A DNA stretch of 64,000 nt, taken from Nageia nagi. Its lineage: Eukaryota > Pinophyta. Positions 47,265 to 58,110 of this stretch are shown here, one piece after another; positions within the stretch are counted from its first letter, which is position 1, and the number at the start of each line of letters is the position of its first letter. A model generated the notes under the pieces. That model worked only from the letters and a program-made list of their open reading frames with translations. It did no database searches and was not told where the DNA came from. The stretch lies in contig JBITNC010000002.1 in assembly GCA_050084985.1 (NCBI GenBank), positions 17,360,001 to 17,424,000 of the forward strand, given 5' to 3'. The translations under genes were made by a program, and so were the position numbers.

Positions 47265-48340
47265 TGTTGTGATGTTTTTCTTTCCTACCTTGCGAATAGG
47301 CAACTGAATGGCAAGGCTAGCAAAGAAACCAACACCTTAGGTGAGGAGACATTACTCTTCTTTGCTAGGAGGATTGGTTACGTCAAAGGTATCTCTCTCT
47401 TGGGTGGTCAGGAACAGGGCTCAGAGAGTGGCTGAGATGTTTGAAGCTATCACCATATTAAATAAAATTTATTTGTTAAGGACTCGGATTGTCTGGTATC
47501 TTGGGAAGGGCTCCTTCTCATCTACGACTACAATGTGGTTGCAAAAGTTGCCAAAAGAAAATAAAAGAAAAGAAAAATGGAAGGAAGATTGGAGATGGCT
47601 AGAGGCATATGAGTTCAGCCCTCTTACATCAAGCTCCACCACTGTGTATAGTATCTAAATGCCAAGTTCCTCCGGGTTGGTTATGAGTTACACGCATCCA
47701 CCTATCCTCTCACACTAGCCAACAACACGAATGATCTAAAGAAAGGAGCAAGCTTGTAAGGGAGTAATGGTGTTGGTTATGGCATGGATGGCACCTTCAA
47801 CATGTGGATGAAGTTCTCATGCTAAACATCATAGGGGAATACGCTTCAAAATTATACAAGTCTAATTGCATACCATGAGCAATCACTAATTATGCATTAC
47901 AGTTGACTGTTCAAAAGAATAATCAACTACTCTTTCGCCCACCTTCAAAGAGGTTCACAAAATGTTACAAGCGTCTAATTAAAACACACCAATGATAGCA
48001 TCACATGCCAAAGCTCATACTCACATAGAAATGGAGTTGTGCAATTTAATTTAAAAGATCATGCCACATTTACAATAGACAAGTACTTGATGGAAAGAAT
48101 TGCTTTACTCCTTTATTTGCAAATGTTCATCTTTTATAATCCAAAATTCCACCCCTTACAAATGAGCCCTCTAGAGCTACTTATAGTTTTTGCAAGAAAA
48201 CCCTAACCAAATGCAAATTCCAATTATATTTAACTAAAATAATCCTAATTAATAATGGTCCAATAAAAACACACCACATGGAGCTACAAGATCACGTACA
48301 ACACTTGTGGAAGCAAATCCTCATTCATCACAAGGCTTTA

Positions 48341-48371
<31 letters not shown>

Positions 48372-50149
48372 ATAAAATTTGGAATCCAAATTGACTAAAT
48401 TATGCATAAAAAAATTAAAGTTATTATCCAAGATGCATTGCCTTCAATCAACTGGTGTCCATGAGTCCATCTGCTCCTTTCACCTCTGCAACACTTGGCT
48501 TGGAACCTTCTACATTCACTTGTTGGGGATGTCCCTGTTCTTGAACTTGCCTAGTATGGTGTAGGTGTCTGGAGGGTCATAATGCTTGTCTTGGTCATGA
48601 CATGCACTCAAGATGTGACTTCATGGCTAGTGTAGATTTCCAAGAGGACAAGGGTGTGTCTTGGTTGGGACATGCACTTGGGAGCCGCACGTAGGTATAA
48701 TGGAGGTCGTTGTGAAGTTTGTCTCTTGTGGCTCTTGTGCCAAGGAAGAGGAATGTGAGCCCAATGCATGTGTTAAAAGGGTCACCCTTGTTGTCTTGCT
48801 TGGAGTTTGCATCCAAAAAAAGGAAGTGTAAGCCCAGCGCAAGGTTTGGGGAAGACAAGATGGGTGTCTTGGGTTGGATTTGCGCCAACAGGAGTGAAGG
48901 GAAGCCTATCACAAGTCTTATGGGGGTCAACAATCTTGTCTTGGTCTGGATTTGCGCCAAAGAGAGATAGCTAGGCCTGTTGCATATCTTTGGGGGGTCA
49001 AAACTCTTGACTTGTTCTAGACTTGTGCTAGGAATGAATATGCTCTTAACTTGTGATTTTCTCTCTTTTGGGGACCTCATGCTGATGGGGAACACTTTCG
49101 TAGGTTGGCACATGTATAGAAGATCAGGTTAGGGCATGCGTTTAGGTGAGGGTATGCGCCAAGGTTGAAGCCTTGAATCCTAGCGCAAGCTCCTTGAGGG
49201 TCAAGGTGGGTGTCTCGGTGAAGGTTGCATCCAAAAAGGGTGTGTTTCCCCTTGCGCAAGCCTTGATGAGGACAACATTGGTGTCTAGGTCCACACTTGT
49301 GCCATGATGATGAAGTATTGGCCCAATGCAAGTCCAAAGGGGTCATCATGTGTGTCTTGGCTTGCACCTGCACTTGGAGAAGTGCATCTAAGTTTGACGT
49401 AGGTCCCTTGGGAGTCATGAAGCTTGTCTCCACCCAGACTTGCGCCTAGGGAAGAAATACTCTATACATAGCCAACATTTGTCTTTGTTACTCGAAGTTG
49501 TCTTCTGAAGATCCTGGAGTGCTGGCGCAAACCTTGAGGGAGACGAGAAGGTTGTCTTGGGCCACACTTGTGCTTGGGGCTACGCATGAGTTGGGCGCAC
49601 ATCCTGGATGAGACAAGATGTTTGTCTCCTATCAAACTTGCACCGGGGTATAAGAGGGGTTTTCATGCCTAGTACTTAGTCAATTTACACCCTTGTCGTT
49701 TATATGAGTCTTTGGAAGGTTGGCGCAGGTCTTGGAGGAGTCAAAGTGGATGTCTTATCTTGCATCTGCGCCAGAAGGGGAAGAGACAAGCCTAGCACAA
49801 GTCTCCCTCCAGGCATGCGCCAAGGAAAACAATGTTCCATATTTAGTCAAATTTGGCCTTAGTTGCTTGAAATGATCATCTGGAGCTCTTAGAAGTCTAG
49901 CGCAAGTATTGGGAGAGACAATGAGGTTGTCTCCTTGAGTACATGCGCTTGAGGAGGACTTAGCCAAAATCTTGCTTTATTGCTACCAGAAATTCAATTT
50001 TGTTCATTTTCACCAATTCTGGTCTCCAACGCCTCTTGATCTCAAGACACCATCAACTTAGTCACTCCTCCTGTGTGACTCCTTATTGCCAAAATTTGTG
50101 GGTCCTCAAATTTGCTAAAAATTTGGGGCATGTTGTGGAGGCCACAACA
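47265..50149 (-). repeat. 3' LTR of the 10.45-kb element
   Basis: Plus-strand start TGTTGTGATG, end GGCCACAACA. From about 48,590 to 49,950 it is built of degenerate ~70-bp repeats carrying 'gtgtcttgg', 'ttgcgcca' and 'gcgcaag' phrases (phase points near 48,590, 48,656, 48,718, 48,790, 48,861 and 48,931). Long open frames on both strands here (for example 48,595-49,113 minus) come from these repeats and have matching twins in the other LTR. An (AT)n run lies at about 48,340-48,375. Confidence 0.87.
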
Positions 50150-53139
50150 ATAGCTAAAAAAAAAATTAGAAATAAAAATAGGATGCACAACGACATGCGT
50201 CATCCTTAGGGTGCGAGCCTTTGTCAACATGTCACAGTTGCATTGCTAGTTTCATTATAGTGAGTGAACTCTTTCTAGCCATTTGAATGATCATTGGGAC
50301 ACCTGAGTTATAGTCCAGGTTCAAGGACATTATGTTCATTCAAAGTATCTGTTCTAACTCTTTGGAGAAAAGGACGATTCATCCTTGAGCTCGATCACTT
50401 TTTGTCATCCAAGGTGTTTGTTCCATCTGTATTCCCTGGAGTGAAGGACAACTAGTCCTGGAGCTTGGTCGTTCTCATGATGAGTACCTATGGATAGGAT
50501 TTAATGTTCTTAATATTTTTTTTGTAGTAACACTAATCTACTCTGTACACTAAACTACCATACAAAAATTTCTTTTTTATTCCACGGTCAAAGACCTTGG
50601 TTTGATCTTCACCTAAATGAGTAGAATGCACATTTTCATCTCCATGTAACAGACCTCTAAGCTGAACGGGTGATTGTAGTAGAAGGCTTGAATATGCCCA
50701 TAAGAATGCACTGTGCACACATGGGGAACTAATCTTTGTGAAAATCCTTTGCATGAAATGATATGAGCCATTAACAAAAACGAGTAAAAGACTCTCATTA
50801 ATGGCCATCTCATAATGTAGGATGTCATCTGTTATGTACCCTGCAAGTATATTGATCTTGTCTGTAACAACCATCTGACCCTGACTCTCATCATTTACAA
50901 CCTCTTCGTCACTAAAAGATGGAAAGTATGAACACCTAGGCATAAGGATAGTAGGAATGTAAGGTCTGTACCTCCTGGGGTTCGACTCAGATTCTGTTAT
51001 CACCAATTCAAGTTCTTCCAACACATAGTTTGACTTCCTCTTCATTGCTTCATTATGGTCATTAAAGGTATCGCAAATTTCTACAACTTTTCGAACGTCT
51101 CCACATACCAGTCCTTGTGCATGAACCACAGAAGCATCATTGACATCTTGATATGGAGATTCTTGCCTCTTGTAAAATAAGGAGTCTTCGATATCATTGA
51201 ACATTGGACCAAGAAACTCATCCATGGTGGACTTCGGTTCTAATTAGACCTCATCTCAATTATGTAGCAATGATGCATAGACTTCAAGGAGGTCATCAAT
51301 GTTCGTTGCTTGCTCATCCTCTTGACGTGACCGGTCACATGTCTTACCAAACAAAGCCTCTTCAAGCTCTTTGAGTTCTGTTTCTGGACATATCTCAGTT
51401 GGAAGCTCCTATTCAGTTTCCATGGTGTCCTTGTCCATGAGTGACAACAAAAATTCATTAATTACAACATTCTGGTCTTTGACATCATCTTCATATCCTG
51501 GATCAAAGGGTTCATCTAATTTTGGTCCAAGGCATATGAAGTTATCTTCAAGGTAGGCGTGATTGGGTTTCCACTATAGACTTGATTCATGATCCGGTTT
51601 AACATTAATATTGTCCTCTTCTAGCATTGCCTTAATCGGTTGATCATTGGAGAAGAAATCCAAAAAGAAATCATCTACAAAGGTCTCTTGATGCAAAGAT
51701 TCCATGGAGCTATGATCCACTTCAAAAGAATTATCATGTTATATGTTATGATCCACTTCGAAAGAATTATCATGTTATATGTTATGATCCACTTCGAAAG
51801 AATTATCATGTTATATGTTTGACTGCTCCTCATCTTCTTCTTCATCTTGAACCATCCCGAAGCTAGGGTATTCATTCTCCTTGAGGATGTGTACCCATTC
51901 TTTACCTAGCACAAGGGAAACGTTACTAGGTACATCCACAACCCATATGTCTACAAAGTAATAATTAGGTGACCCTCTAGGACGCATGTGTACACTCAAG
52001 ATGTCACTTATTTGAAATTCACCATCAGTACCTATGCGAATCTCCTTGTCTAATGTTGTTGGAACCAACCCTACGCCTTTGCACACTTCATATGACATCA
52101 CATTAAGATATATTTTGGAGCTCACCATGCAATTGGTAAACTCTCGACCCTAAAGGCACACAAATGTCATAAATTCAGGTTCCTAGACTTCTTGAACAAT
52201 CCCCTCTTCTTCATAATTTGGATTGAGTGGTTCCTCTAGTTTTGGTGCAATGGGTGAGGAGTTGTTTTTGAGATTATCATCATCAAACTGTAAGTGTGAA
52301 TTGACCTCATTATCATGCTCTTCATTAATGTGGTTTCTCTCCAATCCTATCCGGTCTAGTTGATCATCAAAGAAACATTCAAAAGCAAGATCCGGGTTAA
52401 GGATACCTTCATGTATAGATTTTGTTGTTCCTTGATCTCCTTCGCAAGACAAATTACTAGCGTTCATGGAGTTTTCTTCCTCATCTACCTCTCCATTTTC
52501 GAATGACTCAATAAGTGAGGAATCACAGTCATCTACAAGGAATCTCCATTCCTTGCTAAACAAGATTGAGAGAGTATTTTTATGTCACATCAATCACCAG
52601 GATATCTAAGTAATATTGATCTTTTGATTTTGTGGTCTGTATGCAAATATTCTTCAATATCCTTACCACCTGCACTTCGCCCCGAGGAAATCTTATAGTA
52701 TTGTTGCAATATACTCCAGTAAGGCCAGCTTTATAGTATACTATGTATGGCATAAAGCTCCATTTATAACTAGGATTTACCTTGCAATCATGGAGAATTT
52801 TGCCTTCTGAGCATAACTCTATGGAAAACAAAGAGGATTGATATTTTTCTACCTCTTGGACCACCTCTTTCTTTGGACTCAACTCTTGTAGCATACAACA
52901 TTCAACATGATCATTTGCCTCTTTATATTGATTACCCTGAAATACTTGCTGAACTCAAATAGGCTGTGGAGAAAATGTATAGAAGCCACGTTGAGATCCT
53001 ATACTTAGTATTTGTTCTTTCTTCATCTCTTTTACATCATCGCTCAACTCTACCAAGGTGCTTTTTATCTGTCCCAATTCTATACTTTGTTTAAGTAGCT
53101 CCATAGCATTATTTAGTGTCCACAAGTGTTGTCACATTT
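50150..53139 (-). pseudogene. Internal coding region: acidic protein with two protease-like domains
   Basis: Minus-strand frames, in order: KQSIELGQIKSTLVELSDDV (near 53,080, coiled-coil-like) and CKVNPSYKWSFMPYIVYYK with TTKSKDQYYLDILVIDVT (52,894-52,580). Then come a frame break, an acidic stretch (52,563-52,183) and NVMSYEVCKGVGLVPTTLDK with FVDIWVVDVPSNVSLVLGKE (52,128-51,811). The last piece is a 230-codon tail with little similarity to anything I know (51,225-50,533). The repeated YYxxDIxVxDV..LVLGKEW pattern is the C-terminal half of a Ty3/gypsy retropepsin and appears twice. The catalytic D-S/T-G is missing: the expected position in the second domain reads VSSKIYLNVM. No polymerase domain follows. 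Confidence 0.6.
51730..51818. repeat. Perfect 42-bp tandem repeat in the internal region
   Basis: A block beginning 'tatgatccacttc' and ending 'atcatgttatatgt' is present about two and a half times in a row (starts near 51,711, 51,748 and 51,784). It adds copies of MIHFERIIMLYV on the plus strand and of NMIILSKWIITY on the minus strand. A local duplication inside a decayed coding region. Confidence 0.7.
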
Positions 53140-53144
53140 CTCTT
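53140..53144. repeat. Target-site duplication CTCTT, left copy
   Basis: Matches 54,373-54,377 exactly; marks insertion of the solo LTR into the gag region of the 10.45-kb element. Confidence 0.85.
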
Positions 53145-54372
53145 TGTGACATCCCCTTGTACTTTTGATGGGACCCATTGGGTCATCTTGTATTATATTC
53201 CTTTCATGTATTTGCATTCACTGTGTTGTAACTTAGGATAGGAGTTTAATGGGTCATGTGAATCCCACTGTGAGCCCCAAATGGGACGTCTCCCTCCTAA
53301 GAGGTAGATTAGGCATGCTTTGTATTGGAGATCCCGAGTTGTGGGAATCCTAAGGTAGATTTGTGCTCTATCATGTTAGATGGCCATCAGGATGCTAGCA
53401 CTAGTTTGGGGAGGGCCACACACCCCCACGTTGGCACTCTAAGTGTTAAGGGACCCCACATTGGTACTTAATGTGGCCATGACCCTCACGTTGGCATATT
53501 ACATGATTATGACCCCCATGTTGGCACCTTAAATGAATTGGGCCCCCTAAATACCCAACATTGGAATAGAATAGCTTGGGATGATTCCGAGGTAAGTTCC
53601 GAACATGAGAAAGATATAAATAGACACAGGAGGCTCATTACAAAACCACTTGATTATTATACACTTATACCAGACCTTCGAGCAACCAGTCTTAGCGGTG
53701 CTAAGCAACTCTTCCTAGGCGGGTCGTCTAGAGGGTAGGCAGGCGTTGGATCCCTGACTATCTACGACTTTGATGGGTCACCAAGCCCATTCCGGTGGCA
53801 TTCCGAGGATACACTTCTACCATTCAGTTGGTCGCCAGGTTTGGAGTAGGGCTCCTTCAATGGAGAAGAATCGAGGTCTGAGGGGGTGGATCTAATCTTG
53901 TGGTTCGACAAGTTGCAGTGAGGATTTGTCAATGGTTTTGCCCTAGTTGGCTCCTATGAGGCCAATGTCTAGCTCTTGGAGCAAGGTCTTGTATTGCTGC
54001 TCATTTCCTATCATAATACAAGCTGTTGGGCATTGGATCTCAGCTTTGTGTTATTAATTCTATTCTTGTGGCATCGTTGAGCATCTGGGTTTCATATTTG
54101 TACATGTGGCGTTGTTGTGGTGTTTGTTTATGTTGGTGTTCCAATGTAATCAATGTGGGTGTATGTAATTCATTAATTCATCATTGTGAGCAATTGTTGT
54201 GTGTCTAGTGTGATTGAAAGCCCTAGAAAGCTGACGTCATGCTTGTTGTATTGTTGTGTGCCCTAGAGGGCTAACGGTGTACGGTTTGCATTTTTAAGGG
54301 TGTTGGAAACCCTAGTTGGTGTGTTTGCTTATTGTTTACTAATTGGTTTGAGGTTCATTTTGGATCCTCACA
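53145..54372 (+). mobile_element. Solo LTR of the 461-6113 family
   Basis: This 1,228-bp segment begins TGTGACATCCCC and ends GGATCCTCACA, flanked by CTCTT duplications. It is the reverse complement relative of the LTRs at 461-1685 and 4877-6113: matching ends, length within ~10 bp, and the same internal ACGT-core array (53,390-53,550, with ACGTTGGCA, ACATTGGTA and ATGTTGGCA forms). No internal element sequence remains, so it is a recombination product. Its insertion splits the gag-like region of the host element. Open frames at 53,538-53,738 and 54,026-54,208 lie in LTR sequence. Confidence 0.87.
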
Positions 54373-54867
54373 CTCTTGTATCATCCCAGGAAGTAGTAGA
54401 AGTGCTTGATGAGCTTGAAGTGTCGTCAAGATTTGGACAAGCCACTTGCATTGGTGTAACTTGATTGCTCATGTCATCCCATGTGTTGGATTGAGATTGA
54501 CACTTTGGTTGCGTTGGCCACGGTGAAAAATATTACAAACTATCTGGATTCAAGTAACCATTACAAACTATTTGAGGTTTTATATATCCAGGTGAAAAAT
54601 ATGGTTGACTTTGAAAGTTTCCCGACATGCCTCCTTGCCACCATGGTCCAGTGGCCATGATTATGCAATACAATGGTTAAAGAAACCATCATAGGATGTA
54701 TCTTCAGGACTTAGAATATGTGCTTCGAGTGTCCTAACAAGAAGGGCTTGGATCCCTTGTTTGATGTACTCCTTGGCTTAAAGGACCCAAGTAAGAAAAA
54801 AATGTAAAAGAGAAACAACTCTCAATGGATACCAAGACAACCATGCCTCCTTATAGCACCAATTTAG
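54373..54867 (-). pseudogene. Gag-like start and leader of the 10.45-kb element
   Basis: On the minus strand an ATG at 54,658 opens MATGPWWQGGMSGNFQSQPY followed by FSPGYIKPQIV, then reaches a Ser-rich stretch before the solo LTR. Next to the LTR, 54,846-54,861 reads TTGGTGCTATAAGGAG on the minus strand, a candidate primer site. It is closer to the TGGCGCC type of Athila/Tat elements than to the iMet type, but this is tentative. Confidence 0.5.
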
Positions 54868-57716
54868 TGTTGGGACATTTTTCTTTCCTACCTTGTGAAT
54901 AGGCAACTGAATGGCAAGGCTAGCAAAGAAACCAACACCTTAGGTGAGGAGGGGTTACTCTCCTCCGCTATGAGGACTAGCTACCTCAAAGGTATCATCT
55001 CTTGGGTGGTCAAGAACAGAGCTTAGGGAGTGGCTGAGATGTTTGAAGCTGTCACCATATTAAATAAAATTTATTTGTCAAGGACTCAAATTATTTGGTA
55101 TCTTGGAAAGCGTTGCTTCTCACCTACGACTACAATGTGGTTGCAAAACTTGCCAAAAGAAAATAAAAACATAAGGAAGATTGGAGATGGCTAGAGTAAT
55201 ACGAGTTCAACCGTCTTACATCAAGCTCCACTGACAAGTATAGTGTCTGAACGCCAAGTTCCTTTGGGTTGGTTATGAGTTCCAGGCATCCACCTATCCT
55301 CTCACACTAGCCAACAACACGAATGGTCTAGAGAAAGGAGCAAGCTTGTAAGGGAGTAATGGTGTTGGTTATGGCATGGATGGCACCTTCAACATGTGGT
55401 TGAAGTTCTCATGCTAAACGTCATAGGGGAACGAACTTCAAAATTATACAAGTCTAATTGCATACCATGAGCAATCACTAATTATGCATTACATTTAACA
55501 CTTCAAAAGAATAATCAACCATTCTTTCACCCATCTTCAAAGAGGATTGCAAAATGTACCAAGCGTCTAAGTAAAACACACCAATGATAGCATCACATGC
55601 CAAAGCTCATACTTACATAGAAATGGAGTTGTGCAATTTAATTTAAAAGATCATGCCACATTTACAATAGACAAGTACTTGATGGAAAGAATTTCTCTAC
55701 TTTATTTGCAAATGTTCCATCTTTCATAATCCAAAATTCCACCCCTTACAAATGAGCCCTCTAGAGCTACTTATAGTTTTTGCAAGAAAACCCTAACCTA
55801 ATGCAAATTCCAATTATATTTAACTAAAATAACCCTAATTAATAATGGTCCAATAAAAACACGCCACATGGAGCTACAAGATCACGTACAACACTTGTGG
55901 GAGCAAATACTCATTCATCACAAGGCTTTAAAAATATATATATAAAATTTAGAATCCAAATTGACTAAATTATGCATAAAAAAATTAAAGATATTATCCA
56001 AGATGCACTGCCTTCAATCAATTGGTGTCCATGAGTCCATCTGCTCCTTTCACCTCTGCAGCACTTGGCTTGGAACCTTCACCATTCGCTTGTTGGGGTT
56101 GTCCCTGTTCTTGAACTTGCCTAGTATGGCGTAGGTGTTTGGAGGGTCATAATGCTTTTCTTGGTCATGACATGCACTCAAGATCTGACTTCATGGCTAG
56201 CGTAGATTTCCAAGAGGACAAGGGGTGTGTCATGGTTGAGACATACACCTGGGAGCCTCGCGCAGGTATAATGGAGGTTGTGAAGTTTGTCTCTTGTGGC
56301 TCTTGTGCCAAGGAAGAGGAATGTGAGCCCAATGCATGTGTTAAGAGGGTCACCCTTGTTGTCTTGCCTAGAGTTTGTGTCCAAAAAAAGGAAGTGCAAG
56401 CCCAGTGCAAGGTTTGGGGAAGACAAGATGGGTGTCTTGGGTTGGATCTGCGCCAACAGGAGTGAAGGCAAGCCTATCACAAGTCTTATGGGGGTCAACA
56501 ATCTTGTCTTGGTCTGGACTTGTGCCAAAGAGAGATAGCTAGGCCTGGTGCACATCTTTGGGGGGTCAAAACTCCTAACTTGTTCTAGACTTGCGTCAGG
56601 AATGAATATGCTCTTGTGATTTTCTCTCTTTCGGGGACCTCATGTTGATGGGGAACACTTTCGTACGCTGGTGCATGTATAGAAGATCAAGTTAGGGCAT
56701 GCATCTAGGTGAGGGTATGTGCCAAGGTTGAAGCCTTGAATCCTAGCGCAAGCTCCTTGAGGGTCAAGGTGGGTGTCTCGGTGAAGGCTGCATCCAAAAA
56801 GGATGAGTTTCCCCTTGTGCAAGCCTTGATGAGGACAACACTAGTGTCTAGGTCCACACTTGTGCCTTGATGATGAAGTATTGGCCCAATGCAAGTCCAT
56901 AAGAGGTCATTGTGTGTGTCTTGGCTTACACCTGCACTTGGAGAAGTGCATTTGAGCCTGGCGTAGGTCCCTTGGGAGCCATGAAGCTTGTCTCCACCCA
57001 GACTTACACCTAGGGAAGAAATGCTCTATACTTAGCCAACATTTGTGTTTGTTGCCCGAAATTGTCTTCTGGAGATCTTGGAGTGTTGGCGCAAGCCTTG
57101 AGGTAGACAAGAAGGTTGTCTTAGGCCACACCTGCACCAAGGGGATATGCATGAGTTGGGTGCACATCCTGGATGAGACAAGATGTTTGTCTCCTATCAA
57201 ATTTGCGCTGGGGTATAGGAGGGGTTTTCATGCCTGATACTTAGTCAATTTACACCCTTGTCGTTTATATGAGTCTTTGGAAGGCTGGCATAGGTCTTGG
57301 AGGAGTCAAAGTGGATGTCTTATCTTGCATCTGTGCCAAAAGGGGAAGAGACAAGCCTAGCGCAAGTCTCCCTCCAAGCATGCTCCAAGGCAAACATGTT
57401 CCATACTTAGTCAAATTTGGCCCTGGTTGTTTGAAATGGTCATTTGGAGCTCTTAGAAGTCTAGCACAAGTCTTGGGAGAGACAAGGAGGTTGTCTCCTT
57501 GAGGACATGCACTTGAGGAGGACTTAGCCAAAATCTTTCTCTATTGCTACCAGAAGTTCAATATTGTTCATTTTCACCAATTTTGGTCTCCAACACCTCT
57601 TGATCTCAAGACACCATCAGCTTGGTCACTTCTCTTGGGTGACTCCTAAATTTGCTAAAAAATTGTGGGTCCCCAAATTTGCTAAAAATTTGGGGCGTGT
57701 TGTGGAGGCCACAACA
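54868..57716 (-). repeat. 5' LTR of the 10.45-kb element
   Basis: Partner of 47,265-50,149. Plus-strand start TGTTGGGACA, end GGCCACAACA. It carries the same ~70-bp degenerate repeat array. Small differences include a short extra copy of 'aaatttgctaaaaa' near 57,650 and loss of part of the (AT)n run near 55,935. Followed by TSD TATAC (57,717-57,721). Confidence 0.88.
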
Positions 57717-57721
57717 TATAC

Positions 57722-58110
57722 CACCTTCAAATCCATTACTATCACCACCATGGCACCTTTTTTCAAGTGAAGATGATCATGATAGGGGCACTAGTGATGA
57801 TGATTCAATCAACAAGGTTAGAAACACTTTTATAGATAAGAAAATTATTAAAGATCTTCCACTACCTCAAATTCTTGATTCCAATTACTATAAGAGGCTA
57901 ACTAGAAGTCAAGCAAATGAGTTGGATGAAGTTATTAATATAATTAAGAGGTGTTTAAAACTAAGCACAAGAGGGATGGAAGTGTTGAAAAACACAAGGC
58001 TAGGCTAGTGGCAAAAGGTTTCACACAAAGAGAAGGCATTCATTATGAAGAGATCTTTGCACCTATGACTAGGATGGAGGCCATTCACATAAATTGAATG
58101 TTGAACTATG
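57722..58110 (+). pseudogene. Copia linker and reverse transcriptase start, right half of the split element
   Basis: The plus strand reads SEDDHDRGTSDDDSINKVRN, then YYKRLTRSQANELDEV, then in another frame [14 protein letters not shown], then [16 protein letters not shown]. This is the linker and the first conserved RT block of a Ty1/copia polyprotein, continuing 46,983-47,264. It ends at 58,110, where another element's LTR begins, so the rest of RT is displaced or lost. Confidence 0.85.

Larger units (their letters stand above)
47265..57716 (-). mobile_element. Complete 10.45-kb non-autonomous LTR element nested in a copia relic
   Basis: The element is bounded by two long direct LTRs (2,885 and 2,849 bp) with TGTTG...CAACA ends and a 5-bp TSD. 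It is minus-oriented by its coding frames. Without the solo LTR that later entered it, the interior is about 3.5 kb. It contains a gag-like start (MATGPWWQGGMSGNFQSQPY near 54,658), a coiled-coil-like acidic region, and two protease-like domains. No RT, RNase H or integrase motif was seen. Large LTRs with a short coding interior resemble LARD or TR-GAG elements. LTRs are similar to each other (few percent differences by eye), making this the younger of the gypsy-type insertions. No clear purine tract lies before the 3' LTR. Confidence 0.88.

Noticed and set aside
48595-49433. Long open frames (up to 172 codons) on both strands, nearly repeated at 56,165-57,200
   Set aside because: They lie in the repeat ladder of the two LTRs of one element. 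The matching pair reflects LTR identity, not a duplicated gene.
51640-51822. Repetitive small protein with MIHFERIIMLYV units
   Set aside because: A local tandem duplication in decayed element sequence; the minus strand of the same DNA is the element's coding strand.
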